From NCBI RefSeq assembly GCF_002980575.1, contig NZ_PVBS01000006.1, positions 1 through 64,000 on the forward strand: a stretch of 64,000 nt of DNA, given 5' to 3'. The notes beneath the pieces were generated by a model. It searched no databases and was not told where the DNA came from. It saw only the letters and a program-made list of their open reading frames with translations. Position numbers and translations under genes: made by a program. Origin of the DNA: Sphingobacterium gobiense. Lineage in GTDB: Bacteria; Bacteroidota; Bacteroidia; Sphingobacteriales; Sphingobacteriaceae. Positions 34,048-44,040 of this stretch are shown piece by piece (the first letter of the stretch is position 1; each line of letters begins with the position of its first letter).

Positions 34048-37000
34048 ATGAACAAAGCTTTTTTACTTTGGACAGTCGTTTTAGGAAGCGCCCTATGTAA
34101 GGTCTATGCTGGCGCTGGATCGAGTCCATATTCGATCCACGACGTGCTTGACAACATTGGTGTGTCTGTTAAAACACCTGCTGTCGTTCAGAATCAGATT
34201 TCAGGAACCGTTCGAGATGTATCGGGATCGCTCGCCGGTGTGACGGTCACCGTCGTTGGTTCCACGGTTGTGGTACAGACCGACCGAAACGGTATTTTTT
34301 TATTGAATGCTCCCAGGGGGAGTACGCTGCGTTTTTCGGCCTTGGGGTATCACACAAAGGAGGTCGTGGCATCTTCTAACCAATTGTCTGTACAGCTCGA
34401 AGCGGCAGAAGAGACGATAGACGAGGTAATCGTGACAGCGATGGGAATTACGCGGGAACGCAAAAGTTTGGGATACGCCGCACAAGATCTCGGCGCCGAG
34501 GAGCTGATGAAAAATAAAACCGCGAATATTATTAACTCCTTAGCAGGAAAAATTGCAGGTGTGAATGTCACGCAAACGAGCGGAGGTGCGGGAGCTGGTG
34601 CTAGCATCATTTTACGAGGTGGAACATCCTTACAGCGGGATAATCAGCCGTTGTTTGTGGTGGACGGGCTTATTTACGACAATTCCAGTAGTATCAATGG
34701 AAATAGTGGTTTTGACGGAGCACAATCGACCAACTCGACATACAGCAATAGGGTGATGGATATTAACCCAGAGGACATCGAGAACGTATCGGTGCTGAAG
34801 GGGCCAGCGGCTGCCGCACTTTATGGTTCGCGCGCAGCCAACGGGGTAGTGCTCATAACGACTAAAAGTGGAAAATCAGGCAAAGCGGAGATCAGTGTCA
34901 ACTCACGCTTTGTGTCAAACTGGGCAAATCGTCTGCCGGAATATCAGCATCGTTATAAACGCGGGTTCTATCAGCAAGACGGAACATTGATGGAAGGAGA
35001 TGCGACAACGGCGATGCGGTCTTGGGGTGCTGCAGCTGGTTCAGGTGATGTCATGTATGACAATTTGGGCAATTTCTTCCAGTCTGCAAATACATGGGAT
35101 AACTCCGTTAGTCTTTCCGGGGGTTCGGAGAATGGTAGTTTTTACCTCTCTGCGGCTAATTTTTCGTCTAATGGTATCGTTCCAAACTCCGATTATGAAA
35201 AGACTACGTTCCGTTTTAATGGCGAGCAGAAATACGGCATTTTAAAGATGGCGGCGAACGTTGCCTATTCATCCGCAGATCAGCTGAGTTCCTTGACTTC
35301 AGGAGGCTTGTACGGCTCTAGCGGAGAAGGGGCAATACAGGGCGCATATATCTGGCCACGTGACATGAATATGGGACATTGGCTGAATGATGACGGCACC
35401 AAATATCGTCCTTTCGACTGGGAATTGGTGCAAAATGACTTCGATAATCCTTATTGGATTTTAAACAAGATGCCGAGAACGGACAAGGTGAAACGTTTAA
35501 CCGGTAGTTTTAAGACGAGTGTTGATATCACCGATTGGTGGGATGTACACTGGCAGGTTGGTATTGACCGTTACACACAGAATACAACCCGTTTTGCTGC
35601 GCCTGGATCAGGGATTTCCCTGATTTATATGAAAGGTATGTTAGCCGAGAATGATCAGACTTTCGAATACAAAAGTTCCAACTTGATGACTAATTTTAAG
35701 AAGAAGTTTGGGGATTTCGATATGAATTTGATGATGGGTACGATGGCAGAACTAACCGATGTGGAGTATAACGGCAGAAGAGCGTGGAACTTTATTATGC
35801 CGGAGTTTTATACCTATCTGAATACGGCATTGACCGATCGGGATGCGGCACAGTCACGTTCCGATAAGCGTTTGGTAGGCTTATTCGGCGAGTATCGGGT
35901 ATCCTATAAAGATTATGCTTACTTAACCTTTACAGGTCGCAACGATTGGTCTTCTACGTTACCAATGGAAAACCGATCGTACTTCTACCCATCCATTCAA
36001 GGGAGTTTTATTTTCTCGGAGTTTATCCCGGAAAACAATTTTCTTTCTTACGGAAAAATTCGCGCATCTCTAGCTAGGGTAGGTAAAGACACGGATCCAT
36101 ACGTAACCAACACGTATGTCAACAATCCGGTTCCTACATTGTATAACGGAGGTCTGGGGACTGGAGTGCGCAATGCTTGGTTACGTGGTAATGCTGAGCT
36201 CTTGCCGGAGATAACAGAAGCGCAGGAGTATGGGATAGATTTTAAGTTTTTCCGCAGTCGCCTTGGAATGGAATTTACCTATTATAAGAATACGAGTTTC
36301 AATCAATTGTTGCAGCCGCGCACTTCGCAGGCAACAGGTTATATCCTGATGTGGACCAATGCGGCGGATATAGAGAATAGGGGTCTGGAGCTTACTTTGA
36401 CAGGATCCCCGATCCAACGGGAGAACTTTCGTTGGGATGTTACGGTTAACGGATCGCGGAACAAAGGTCGGGTAAATAATCTGTTGCCCGGACTAGAAGT
36501 ATTGTATGTAACGGATGTGCAGGTCGGGAATGCGAAAGCAGCATCTTTTAACAATGGAAACTTCATGGGAATTTCCGGTTCGGAGTGGCTGCGTAGCCCC
36601 GAAGGACATTTAGTGTTGAATCCGGAATCTGGTATGCCACAGTCGGATGGGCTGGATACACACGAGATCGGAAACCGTGAATCACGGTTTTTCGGAGGTA
36701 TCAACAACAGCCTTCAATATAAAGATTGGAACTTATCATTCTTGTTAGATTTCCGCATCGGCGGAGATGTATACAATGGAACAGAATATGCAATGACGCA
36801 ATACGGGATGAGTAAACGCTCCATGGATCGGGAAAGCTTATCGATAACCGGTGTGGTGCAAGAGGGAACAGATGCAAACGGTGCACCTATTTATTCCGAC
36901 GTAAAGACTTTTGATTATCGGACAGGAGAGATGTATACAATCGGTAACCAGCAGGTGAGTGGTGAGCATATAATTAGTGACTACTGGTGGCGTGGGGCGT

Positions 37001-37290
37001 ACAACTTGGAATCCAGGAACTATATGACGAATACCAACTGGCTGCGCCTTAGAACCATTTCCTTGAGCTATTCCTTGCCGAATTCCTTGCTGAGCCGTAC
37101 CAAGGCTATTAAGCGCGCGAGTGCGACATTGACAGGTACGAACTTGTTATTATGGACAAATTACAAAGGGATGGATCCTGAGACGTCTGCAGCCGGTGCA
37201 GGGGCGGTCGGTTCAAGCTCGGTAGGAATAGATCACAACGGTATCCCTGCGCTGTCGGGCGTAACGTTTGGACTTAACTTAATTTTTTAA
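34048..37290 (+). CDS. SusC/RagA family TonB-linked outer membrane transporter, pair 1
   Basis: 1080 residues. Signal peptide (about 1-22), a carboxypeptidase-regulatory-like domain (about 50-115, ISGTVRDVSGSLAGVTVTV), then VIVTAMGITRERKSLGYA opening the plug domain and a C-terminal 22-strand barrel ending in a phenylalanine (GVTFGLNLIF). It takes up bound oligomers in a SusD-capped, TonB-driven way. It is the most divergent of the three SusC proteins here: it lacks the VVVGYGxQKR form seen in pairs 2 and 3. The SusD partner follows after 11 bases. Confidence 0.96.
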   Translation: MNKAFLLWTVVLGSALCKVYAGAGSSPYSIHDVLDNIGVSVKTPAVVQNQISGTVRDVSGSLAGVTVTVVGSTVVVQTDRNGIFLLNAPRGSTLRFSALGYHTKEVVASSNQLSVQLEAAEETIDEVIVTAMGITRERKSLGYAAQDLGAEELMKNKTANIINSLAGKIAGVNVTQTSGGAGAGASIILRGGTSLQRDNQPLFVVDGLIYDNSSSINGNSGFDGAQSTNSTYSNRVMDINPEDIENVSVLKGPAAAALYGSRAANGVVLITTKSGKSGKAEISVNSRFVSNWANRLPEYQHRYKRGFYQQDGTLMEGDATTAMRSWGAAAGSGDVMYDNLGNFFQSANTWDNSVSLSGGSENGSFYLSAANFSSNGIVPNSDYEKTTFRFNGEQKYGILKMAANVAYSSADQLSSLTSGGLYGSSGEGAIQGAYIWPRDMNMGHWLNDDGTKYRPFDWELVQNDFDNPYWILNKMPRTDKVKRLTGSFKTSVDITDWWDVHWQVGIDRYTQNTTRFAAPGSGISLIYMKGMLAENDQTFEYKSSNLMTNFKKKFGDFDMNLMMGTMAELTDVEYNGRRAWNFIMPEFYTYLNTALTDRDAAQSRSDKRLVGLFGEYRVSYKDYAYLTFTGRNDWSSTLPMENRSYFYPSIQGSFIFSEFIPENNFLSYGKIRASLARVGKDTDPYVTNTYVNNPVPTLYNGGLGTGVRNAWLRGNAELLPEITEAQEYGIDFKFFRSRLGMEFTYYKNTSFNQLLQPRTSQATGYILMWTNAADIENRGLELTLTGSPIQRENFRWDVTVNGSRNKGRVNNLLPGLEVLYVTDVQVGNAKAASFNNGNFMGISGSEWLRSPEGHLVLNPESGMPQSDGLDTHEIGNRESRFFGGINNSLQYKDWNLSFLLDFRIGGDVYNGTEYAMTQYGMSKRSMDRESLSITGVVQEGTDANGAPIYSDVKTFDYRTGEMYTIGNQQVSGEHIISDYWWRGAYNLESRNYMTNTNWLRLRTISLSYSLPNSLLSRTKAIKRASATLTGTNLLLWTNYKGMDPETSAAGAGAVGSSSVGIDHNGIPALSGVTFGLNLIF

Positions 37291-37301
37291 ACGAAGAAAT
37301 T

Positions 37302-39194
37302 ATGAAAAGACTTATATATATATATGGGATACTGTTATTATGCAGTGTTTCGTCCTGCAATAAATGGCTGGACGTGAATGATAACCCTAGTCAGGCGAAC
37401 CAAGATGTGCCTTCACCTGATTTAAGATTGCGGTCTATACAGATGCAGTTTGTGGACGCTTACGAGTCTTCGGGTACACGAGCAGCATGGTTAACGCAGA
37501 ATATTACGAAAACCCTTGGTACTACAAACAACGATAATATCGTCAAGTGGGATTTTCCGTTGGCATCGACTACCTGGCCGTATCAGGTGTGGTTTGTTAA
37601 TACGGCATCAAATTTGGAGCCGATGATCAACAAAGCCACGGAAGAAGGTGCTTGGCACTACGTGGGGGCTGCGCAGCTCATGCATGCTTGGGGGTTTATG
37701 CTGATGCTGGATCTTTACGGAGAAATGCCTTATACCGAAGCTTTAGGAAATAATATTTCACCGGTCTACGACGACGGCGAGACGATGTTCTATGGCTGTT
37801 TGGATATGTTGGAACTGGCAATTGAGAATCTAAGCAAAGAACAGGAAACTGGCGCTACGCCTTTGTCAAGTGGCGATATATGGAATGAAGGTGACCCGCA
37901 GAAATGGCTAAAACTGGCGTATGGCTTGAAAGCACGTTGGCTGAATAACTTGACCAAGAAGTCGTTTTATAACCCCGATGCTGTTTTGGCAGCTCTGGAT
38001 AAAGCGGCACAGTCTAATGCTGACAACACCGTTATGGATGCCATCAACACAGCAGAAACCAACATCTCCGGCATTGTCCGTTCGATGCAGCATGGTAACA
38101 TCGGTGCAACAGCAAGCCGCTTGACCAAATGGTACACGGATTTGCTGACAAACGATTTTACCGGTGGTTCCGGCATATTGGATCCGCGAGCGACTCGGAT
38201 TATCCCGAGTGCAGAGTTTTACAACAGCAGTACGGGGCAGAAAGAATGGCGCCTGTCTGAAGGGGTAGATTTATCATCCCCTATCCGTACCCAAAGTGGA
38301 CCAGTACTCTATGAGATTATGGCAACAAAAGCGGATCCCGGTACTACACACCCGTCGGGCTACGTGCGTGCAACCGCCGCTCAACGCGCCGATGCCTCCT
38401 TTACCAATAGGTGGTTCACAACCAATAACACCGCATCTCGTCAGGGTGATTCGGTATATGTTTCCGTTTATTCCGATCGCTTGGATTGGATTGCCCAACA
38501 TCCCGACAACACGAATGATCGGTATTTGGCAAATCGGTATAACGGTATGACGTTTGAAAATCCAAACTATAATAATGATGTGATTAACGTTAATTCTACG
38601 GGTAGTTTCTATATCCGTGCGGATGCGCCTGCACATCTGGTCTGTTATCCGGAGATGTGCTTTATCAAGGCGGAGGTATTGCTTCGTAAGAATGATCCGG
38701 CAAATGCACTGATCGCGTATAAAAGTGGGATTCGAGCGCATATGGAAGCGATGAATGAAAAGTTGCACACTTATCCTCAGGTTAGAGGTAAAGAGGTAAT
38801 CTCGGAGACAGAAATAGCCGACTTTTTGGCGAGCGCTGCGGTGGCGCAAACAGCAGGGGAATTGACAATGGCAAAAATTATGCAACAAAAGCAGATTGCC
38901 ATGTCGCTCACCATGCAAAATTGGAATGATATGCGTCGGTTCAATTATTCTGCCCCAGATCCGCAGTTTGGCGTGGTTTATCCGGATTTTGGGCGTCCAT
39001 TTGAGGTAACTAGTGCTACGGTATCGGAGTGTTACCCTGGTGCAAGCCCATCGGATGTACGCTATTGGCCGCGCCGCATACAACACTGTGTTCACGAGCG
39101 GAACTACAACGAAAAGAATTGGCTAGCTTCTCACCCCGAGGCAAATCGACGGTCGATTATTTCGGCTCCAGTATGGTGGGATATAGCGGACTAA
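37302..39194 (+). CDS. SusD/RagB family lipoprotein (SusD-like_2 type), pair 1
   Basis: 630 residues. Lipobox VSSCNK (Cys about 19). Tetratricopeptide-like helices dominate (YVGAAQLMHAWGFMLMLDLYGEMPYTEAL near 112-140 is the conserved helix pair). The C-terminal half has PEMCFIKAEVLLRKN and QKQIAMSLTMQNWNDMRRF, typical of the SusD-like_2 branch, in which the end motif is MRR(F/Y). It forms the lid on its SusC barrel and binds the glycan at the cell surface. A strong terminator follows, so the pair is a two-gene unit. Confidence 0.94.
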   Translation: MKRLIYIYGILLLCSVSSCNKWLDVNDNPSQANQDVPSPDLRLRSIQMQFVDAYESSGTRAAWLTQNITKTLGTTNNDNIVKWDFPLASTTWPYQVWFVNTASNLEPMINKATEEGAWHYVGAAQLMHAWGFMLMLDLYGEMPYTEALGNNISPVYDDGETMFYGCLDMLELAIENLSKEQETGATPLSSGDIWNEGDPQKWLKLAYGLKARWLNNLTKKSFYNPDAVLAALDKAAQSNADNTVMDAINTAETNISGIVRSMQHGNIGATASRLTKWYTDLLTNDFTGGSGILDPRATRIIPSAEFYNSSTGQKEWRLSEGVDLSSPIRTQSGPVLYEIMATKADPGTTHPSGYVRATAAQRADASFTNRWFTTNNTASRQGDSVYVSVYSDRLDWIAQHPDNTNDRYLANRYNGMTFENPNYNNDVINVNSTGSFYIRADAPAHLVCYPEMCFIKAEVLLRKNDPANALIAYKSGIRAHMEAMNEKLHTYPQVRGKEVISETEIADFLASAAVAQTAGELTMAKIMQQKQIAMSLTMQNWNDMRRFNYSAPDPQFGVVYPDFGRPFEVTSATVSECYPGASPSDVRYWPRRIQHCVHERNYNEKNWLASHPEANRRSIISAPVWWDIAD

Positions 39195-39210
39195 AAACGT
39201 CATCGTAGAT

Positions 39211-39246
39211 AAAAGGTCGGGATTTTCTCGACCTTTTATTTTTTTA
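39211..39246 (+). terminator. Terminator after susCD pair 1
   Basis: Arms 39211-39219 (AAAAGGTCG) and 39229-39237 (CGACCTTTT) pair over 9 bases with a 9-base loop, followed by ATTTTTTT. It ends unit 1 17 bases after the SusD stop. Confidence 0.87.
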
Positions 39247-39261
39247 TTAACTTTTCTTGTT

Positions 39262-39269
39262 TATGTTTG
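39262..39269 (+). promoter_or_regulatory. Candidate -7 box of the namZ-like gene
   Basis: TATGTTTG fits TAnnTTTG and lies 24 bases before the ATG at 39294, just after the terminator of unit 1. No clear -33 TTTG was found at the usual distance. Confidence 0.4.
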
Positions 39270-39293
39270 TTGTGTAAACAAAAACGCATAAAT

Positions 39294-40517
39294 ATGAAAA
39301 GATACGGTTATTTATTACTGTTTATGTCAATAACCTTCTCCGCATGCGGAGGAAACACGCAAGACAGCAAAGGAAATTCAGAAGCCGATACGTTGTCAGA
39401 AAATAATCGGGTAATCCCCGCAGCTGATCAACTCGAAGCCTATTTACCTTTGTTAAAAGGAAAGAAGGTCGGCTTGATGGGCAACCAGACTTCAATAGTA
39501 GGAGAAGATAAGGAACACTTGGTAGACGTATTGCTTCGGGAAAATGTCGACCTAAAATTTGCATTTGCGCCTGAGCATGGATTTCGCGGTGATATTGAAC
39601 GCGGAGAAAAAGTGGATAATACGGTTGATAAAAAGACGGGGCTTACATTGCATACGTTGTATGGTGAAAATGCGAAAGCAGACTCTATTGTAGGATCTGT
39701 AGATGTCATGATTTTCGACTTGCAGGATGTTGGCGCCCGATTTTACACTTATGTAGCCTCCATGCACCGAGTAATGCAGCTTTGTGCAGATCAGGGTAAA
39801 AAAGTAATCGTGTTGGATAGGCCTAATCCCAATGGAGACCAAGTGGATGGCCCGGTACGGAAAGACGATAAGTTTAAAGCGAACATCAGCTATCATAAAA
39901 TAGCCATGATTCACGGCTTGACGGTAGGTGAGTTGGCGAAAATGATTAATGGAGAAGGTTGGTTGGACGGTGGTAAACAGTGCGATTTAGAGGTAATTCC
40001 CGTCAAGAACTGGGATCATAGTACACCGTATGAGTTGCCGGTGGTTCCATCGCCGAGTTTACCAAATTATACATCGGTTAGACTGTACATGTCGCTATGT
40101 CTTTTCGAAGGGACCGATATCAGTATAGGCCGCGGTACAGATTGGCCGTTCCAAGTAGTGGGTTACCCCGATCCTGTATTTGGCGAATTTACCTTTACAC
40201 CGGGTACACGTCCGGGGATGGCTGCACACGTGGAGCAGCAAGGTAACTTGTGCTACGGAATAGATTTGCGGAATGTAGATGCGGTTAATGAAAAATTCAC
40301 CTTGAAGTATTTGTTGGACTTCTATAATAAAATGCCAGATAAGAGCCAATTTTTTGCCCGTCCAGCGTTTTTCGATAAGCTTGCGGGAACTGATAAATTA
40401 CGAAAGCAAATTCTTGCCGGAAAAACGGAAACCGAAATCCGTAATAGTTGGACAGAAGAGCTGAATGCTTATAAAGAAATGCGAAAAAAATATTTATTAT
40501 ATCCCGACTTTGAATAG
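39294..40517 (+). CDS. namZ: Exo-beta-N-acetylmuramidase NamZ-like lipoprotein (DUF1343, GH171)
   Basis: 407 residues from ATG 39294 (frame open from 39267, but the lipoprotein signal starts at MKRYGYLLLF). Lipobox FSACGG. The DUF1343 family includes NamZ of Bacillus subtilis and Tannerella forsythia, which releases terminal MurNAc from peptidoglycan fragments and is classed GH171 (established). Conserved blocks: GLMGNQTSIV, APEHGFRGDIERGE, HTLYG, MIFDLQDVGARFYTY and VPSPSLPNYTSVRLY. It has its own promoter and terminator, between SusCD pairs 1 and 2. It gives the strongest hint that the locus concerns MurNAc. Confidence 0.93.
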   Translation: MKRYGYLLLFMSITFSACGGNTQDSKGNSEADTLSENNRVIPAADQLEAYLPLLKGKKVGLMGNQTSIVGEDKEHLVDVLLRENVDLKFAFAPEHGFRGDIERGEKVDNTVDKKTGLTLHTLYGENAKADSIVGSVDVMIFDLQDVGARFYTYVASMHRVMQLCADQGKKVIVLDRPNPNGDQVDGPVRKDDKFKANISYHKIAMIHGLTVGELAKMINGEGWLDGGKQCDLEVIPVKNWDHSTPYELPVVPSPSLPNYTSVRLYMSLCLFEGTDISIGRGTDWPFQVVGYPDPVFGEFTFTPGTRPGMAAHVEQQGNLCYGIDLRNVDAVNEKFTLKYLLDFYNKMPDKSQFFARPAFFDKLAGTDKLRKQILAGKTETEIRNSWTEELNAYKEMRKKYLLYPDFE

Positions 40518-40535
40518 TTACTGTTAACAGATTTG

Positions 40536-40562
40536 AAAACACGCCTTATGCGTGTTTTTTTT
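40536..40562 (+). terminator. Terminator after namZ-like gene
   Basis: Arms 40536-40544 (AAAACACGC) and 40550-40558 (GCGTGTTTT) pair fully with a 5-base loop, followed by more T. The same stem sequence is used at 45841. Confidence 0.88.
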
Positions 40563-40600
40563 GTTTTTAAATAGAAACGTTATAGAATGCGCAAAAAAAG

Positions 40601-40631
40601 TTTGCTTTTTTAATATTGTTATTTAACTTAG
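40601..40631 (+). promoter_or_regulatory. Promoter of susCD pair 2
   Basis: TTTG at 40601-40604 and TAACTTAG at 40624-40631 are 19 bases apart, followed by TGCAGGTTT. The same arrangement, with one base different in the -7 box, precedes pair 3 (45906-45936). The leader is about 90 bases. Confidence 0.65.
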
Positions 40632-40731
40632 TGCAGGTTTTAGCGTTTTTTTATTCTTTTTGTAGGGGTAAACGCGCATTGGAAAAAATCCTGTTAAGTA
40701 AACAATCATTATGAAAACAAACTGGCTAGCT

Positions 40732-43700
40732 ATGAGAAAATCTGTACTATTTTCTGTTGCTTTAGCGGCATCCTCACTCACCAATGTGTCCACTGTTTTT
40801 GGCAGTTCGATAAAAGGGAGAGACATAGGTGTGTTTATGCCTAAAGACGGAGTGGGGGGAGTCGTGTCTGAAAAGCAAAATACGGTGCAAGGTGTGGTTC
40901 GAGATGCTAACGGACCTTTAGCGGGTGTGACTGTCGCGGTAATCGGAGGTCAAACAGCTACGAGTACCGATGAAACAGGATCCTACTCGATCGACGTTCC
41001 AATAGGGGCTTCTTTGCGTTTTACTTTCTTAGGGTATCTTTCGAAAGATGTCGTGGTTTCGAGCAATACATTAGACGTGGTGCTCGATGCAGACGACACG
41101 GCGTTGGATGAAGTAGTCGTAGTAGGATACGGTTCGCAGAAACGTTCCAATATTACCGGAGCTGTATCGACAGTTGACACGGAGAAAACTTTTGAAACAC
41201 GCCCAATTACCGATGTAGGGAGGGCTCTACAGGGAGCGGTTTCTGGCCTTTCTATTTCTACACCAAGTGGAGACCTCGGAGGAGACCCCACCATTCGGCT
41301 GCGTGGCGTAAGCGGATCATTGCAGACACAAGGCGGTGCATCGCCACTGATATTGGTCGATGGCGTGGAAGTGCCCAGTCTGTCCATGATTAATCCCACC
41401 GATATTGAGACGATGTCGGTAATCAAAGATGCATCTGCTGCTATTTATGGGTCTAGAGCTGCATGGGGTGTTATCTTGATCAAAACGAAGTCGGGAAAAC
41501 GAAATACGAAGACATCCATCAATTACTCGAATAATATTGCACTTCAGACACCGACTACAACCCCTGTTATTGCTGGAGGTGCAGAGGGTGCGAGGGCCGG
41601 ATTGTTGGCTTTGCAGCGCACAAACCCCTCGTTAACCGCCTATGATAATTTAGGAACCTATTACGATGAATATGCGATCGAGAAAATGGCAGAATGGGAA
41701 AGACTCTATGGTGGTCAGGACCTAGGGTTGGAAATGGTGGAAGGACGAGACTATGAGGTTAAAGATGGTAAGCTGTATTTTCACCGCCTGTGGGATGCCG
41801 AAGATATGTTCATGCGGGATTTTACGCCGCAACAAAACCATAACCTGAATATCACCGGCGGATCTGAAAAAGTAAATTATAACGCAGGGTTTGGCTTAGT
41901 TTCCCAGACAGGTATTTTGAAAAACAATCCGGATAAATACAACCGTTATAATTTTAACCTTGGTTTAAACGCGGATATCACTGATTGGTTAACAGGATTT
42001 GCAAAGGTGTTATATTCTGCCTCTGATGTAACGAAGCCATACTCCTTCAACGGTGATGTTTTCGAACCCATTTTCTATATGTACCGCTGGCCTCGGAATT
42101 TTCCCTATGGCACCATTGACGGGCTGCCTATGCGGAATGCCGTGACGGATGTCGATCAGGCCAACATGAACAAGAGGAGTTTAAATATGGCGCGCTTCAC
42201 ATTCGGAGGACAGGCAACTCTCATGCCCGGCTTCACTATTGACGCCGACTATACCTATTCGCAGTTTATTGATAAGTTTGATATAAATGGTGGCAGTATA
42301 GAGGGCTGGGATTTCTGGGCAAGAACTGATTTTGTGTATCGGACATATACAGGAGCTGCGCACGACCGGGCTAGAAAAGAGCGTACGATACGCGATAGAC
42401 ATGTAGGGAATATCTATGCAACATATGATAAGAGCTTTAATCTGCACAACTTTAAATTTATGGCGGGTGCGAATGCAGAACTGTTCCAATCCGACAATAT
42501 CTGGGGGCAACGGCTAGGGCTCCTTGACCAAGATTATCCGCAGTTAGGTTTGGCCACTGGCGATCAGACGACAAGCTCGGGCGCATCACATTGGTCTACG
42601 CTTGGTTTTTTCGGACGTATCAATTATGATTATCAAGACAAATATCTTTTGGAGGTTTTAGCACGATATGACGGTTCTTCGAGATTCAATAGGGAAAATG
42701 TTTGGGGATTTTTCCCAGCGATTTCCGCGGGTTATGTGCTCTCCAAGGAGAACTTTATGGACTGGTCAAAACCTTATCTCGATTTCCTGAAGATACGGGC
42801 GTCTTGGGGTAGCGTAGGTAATCAAACAGTGCCGCCGGGACTATATCTTTCTACCTTGAGCCAAGCTGCTAGCGATTGGGTGATAGGCGGGATTAATCAA
42901 AACACGATGACTACGCCCTCTATTGTCTCGCAAAATTTGACTTGGGAAACCGTGACTACACAAGAGATTGGGGTAGATGCGGCATTTTTCCAGAACAAAT
43001 TTAACGTGACATTTAATCGTTTCCGCCGGACGATTTCAGATCTGATTACAGGTGGCGTGGTGCTGCCATCGAGCTTCGGTGCGCCTTCTCCTTTGCGTAA
43101 TTTCGGGGAGATGCAAACCAACGGCTGGGAATTGGAGTTGGCATACAACCATAGCTTTAGCAATGGGTTGAATATGCGGTTGGCGGGCCAGCTGTCTGAC
43201 TTTAAAGAATCGATTACCAAGTTTGACGGACAGGCGCAGGTACGCGTAGATGGAACTTCTTCAAACTATGCGGGCAAGATCGTCGGCGAGATTTGGGGCT
43301 ACGAAACGGACCGTCTTTTCCAGATTGATGACTTTATTGCAAATGAGAATGGGACATATACGTTAAAAGAGGGGATACCTTCGCAATCTTTTTATGAAAC
43401 AAACAGTTTTAAATTCGGGCCTGGCGATATCAAATACAGCGATCTGAACGGAGACGGTGTGATTGGTGTAGGAGATGGTACGGTACAAAATCCGGGCGAT
43501 CGAAGGATCATCGGTAATTCCAATCCGAGGTATCAGTATGGATTTCGTGCTGATTTTGATTATAAAGGATTTGACCTAGGATTTTTCCTGCAAGGAGTAG
43601 GACAGCGCGATATTTGGGCGGGGGGCGATTTTATCGTGCCTGGCTGGAGGCCTGCGGAAGCGTGGTATACGCACCAGATGGACTATTGGACACCAGAAAA

Positions 43701-44037
43701 TACAGGTGCGTTCTATTACAGGCCAACTAACCAAGGACAGAGTAACACCACACTGAATCACATGCCGCAAACCAGATATTTGCTTAATATGTCGTATTTG
43801 AGATTGAAAAATTTAACATTTGGGTACACGTTGCCAGCTTCAGTGATGGATAAAGCGAAGATTTCAAAATTGCGGGTGTTCTTCTCGGGCGAAAATCTGT
43901 TGGAATTTGACAATCTGGATGTTCCTGTTGATCCTGAAATAGACTACACCGAACAAGGGGCGCGTGATCGAAATACCTTTGGTCGTACATACCCATATCG
44001 TAGAACGTTTTCATTAGGGCTTCAATTAACTTTTTAG
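40732..44037 (+). CDS. SusC/RagA family TonB-linked outer membrane transporter, pair 2
   Basis: 1101 residues from ATG 40732 (MRKSVLFSVA). ATG 40711 is in frame, but the matching position in the related pair 3 leader is ATT, so 40732 is preferred. Signal peptide, a carboxypeptidase-like domain (VQGVVRDANGPLAGVTVAV), a plug starting LDEVVVVGYGSQKRSNITGAV and a barrel ending LGLQLTF. It is clearly related to the pair 3 SusC (same signal start, same plug opening). The SusD gene follows 3 bases after the stop. Confidence 0.96.
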   Translation: MRKSVLFSVALAASSLTNVSTVFGSSIKGRDIGVFMPKDGVGGVVSEKQNTVQGVVRDANGPLAGVTVAVIGGQTATSTDETGSYSIDVPIGASLRFTFLGYLSKDVVVSSNTLDVVLDADDTALDEVVVVGYGSQKRSNITGAVSTVDTEKTFETRPITDVGRALQGAVSGLSISTPSGDLGGDPTIRLRGVSGSLQTQGGASPLILVDGVEVPSLSMINPTDIETMSVIKDASAAIYGSRAAWGVILIKTKSGKRNTKTSINYSNNIALQTPTTTPVIAGGAEGARAGLLALQRTNPSLTAYDNLGTYYDEYAIEKMAEWERLYGGQDLGLEMVEGRDYEVKDGKLYFHRLWDAEDMFMRDFTPQQNHNLNITGGSEKVNYNAGFGLVSQTGILKNNPDKYNRYNFNLGLNADITDWLTGFAKVLYSASDVTKPYSFNGDVFEPIFYMYRWPRNFPYGTIDGLPMRNAVTDVDQANMNKRSLNMARFTFGGQATLMPGFTIDADYTYSQFIDKFDINGGSIEGWDFWARTDFVYRTYTGAAHDRARKERTIRDRHVGNIYATYDKSFNLHNFKFMAGANAELFQSDNIWGQRLGLLDQDYPQLGLATGDQTTSSGASHWSTLGFFGRINYDYQDKYLLEVLARYDGSSRFNRENVWGFFPAISAGYVLSKENFMDWSKPYLDFLKIRASWGSVGNQTVPPGLYLSTLSQAASDWVIGGINQNTMTTPSIVSQNLTWETVTTQEIGVDAAFFQNKFNVTFNRFRRTISDLITGGVVLPSSFGAPSPLRNFGEMQTNGWELELAYNHSFSNGLNMRLAGQLSDFKESITKFDGQAQVRVDGTSSNYAGKIVGEIWGYETDRLFQIDDFIANENGTYTLKEGIPSQSFYETNSFKFGPGDIKYSDLNGDGVIGVGDGTVQNPGDRRIIGNSNPRYQYGFRADFDYKGFDLGFFLQGVGQRDIWAGGDFIVPGWRPAEAWYTHQMDYWTPENTGAFYYRPTNQGQSNTTLNHMPQTRYLLNMSYLRLKNLTFGYTLPASVMDKAKISKLRVFFSGENLLEFDNLDVPVDPEIDYTEQGARDRNTFGRTYPYRRTFSLGLQLTF

Positions 44038-44040
44038 AAG

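Noticed and set aside
38274..39095. A 273-codon open frame on the minus strand
   Set aside because: It lies wholly inside the susD pair 1 gene, whose frame and motifs are clear, and its translation has no signal, domain or low-level family pattern. It is a by-product of codon use.
40711..40731. Earlier ATG as start of susC pair 2
   Set aside because: In the duplicated leader of pair 3 the matching triplet is ATT, and both signal peptides begin cleanly at MRKS.
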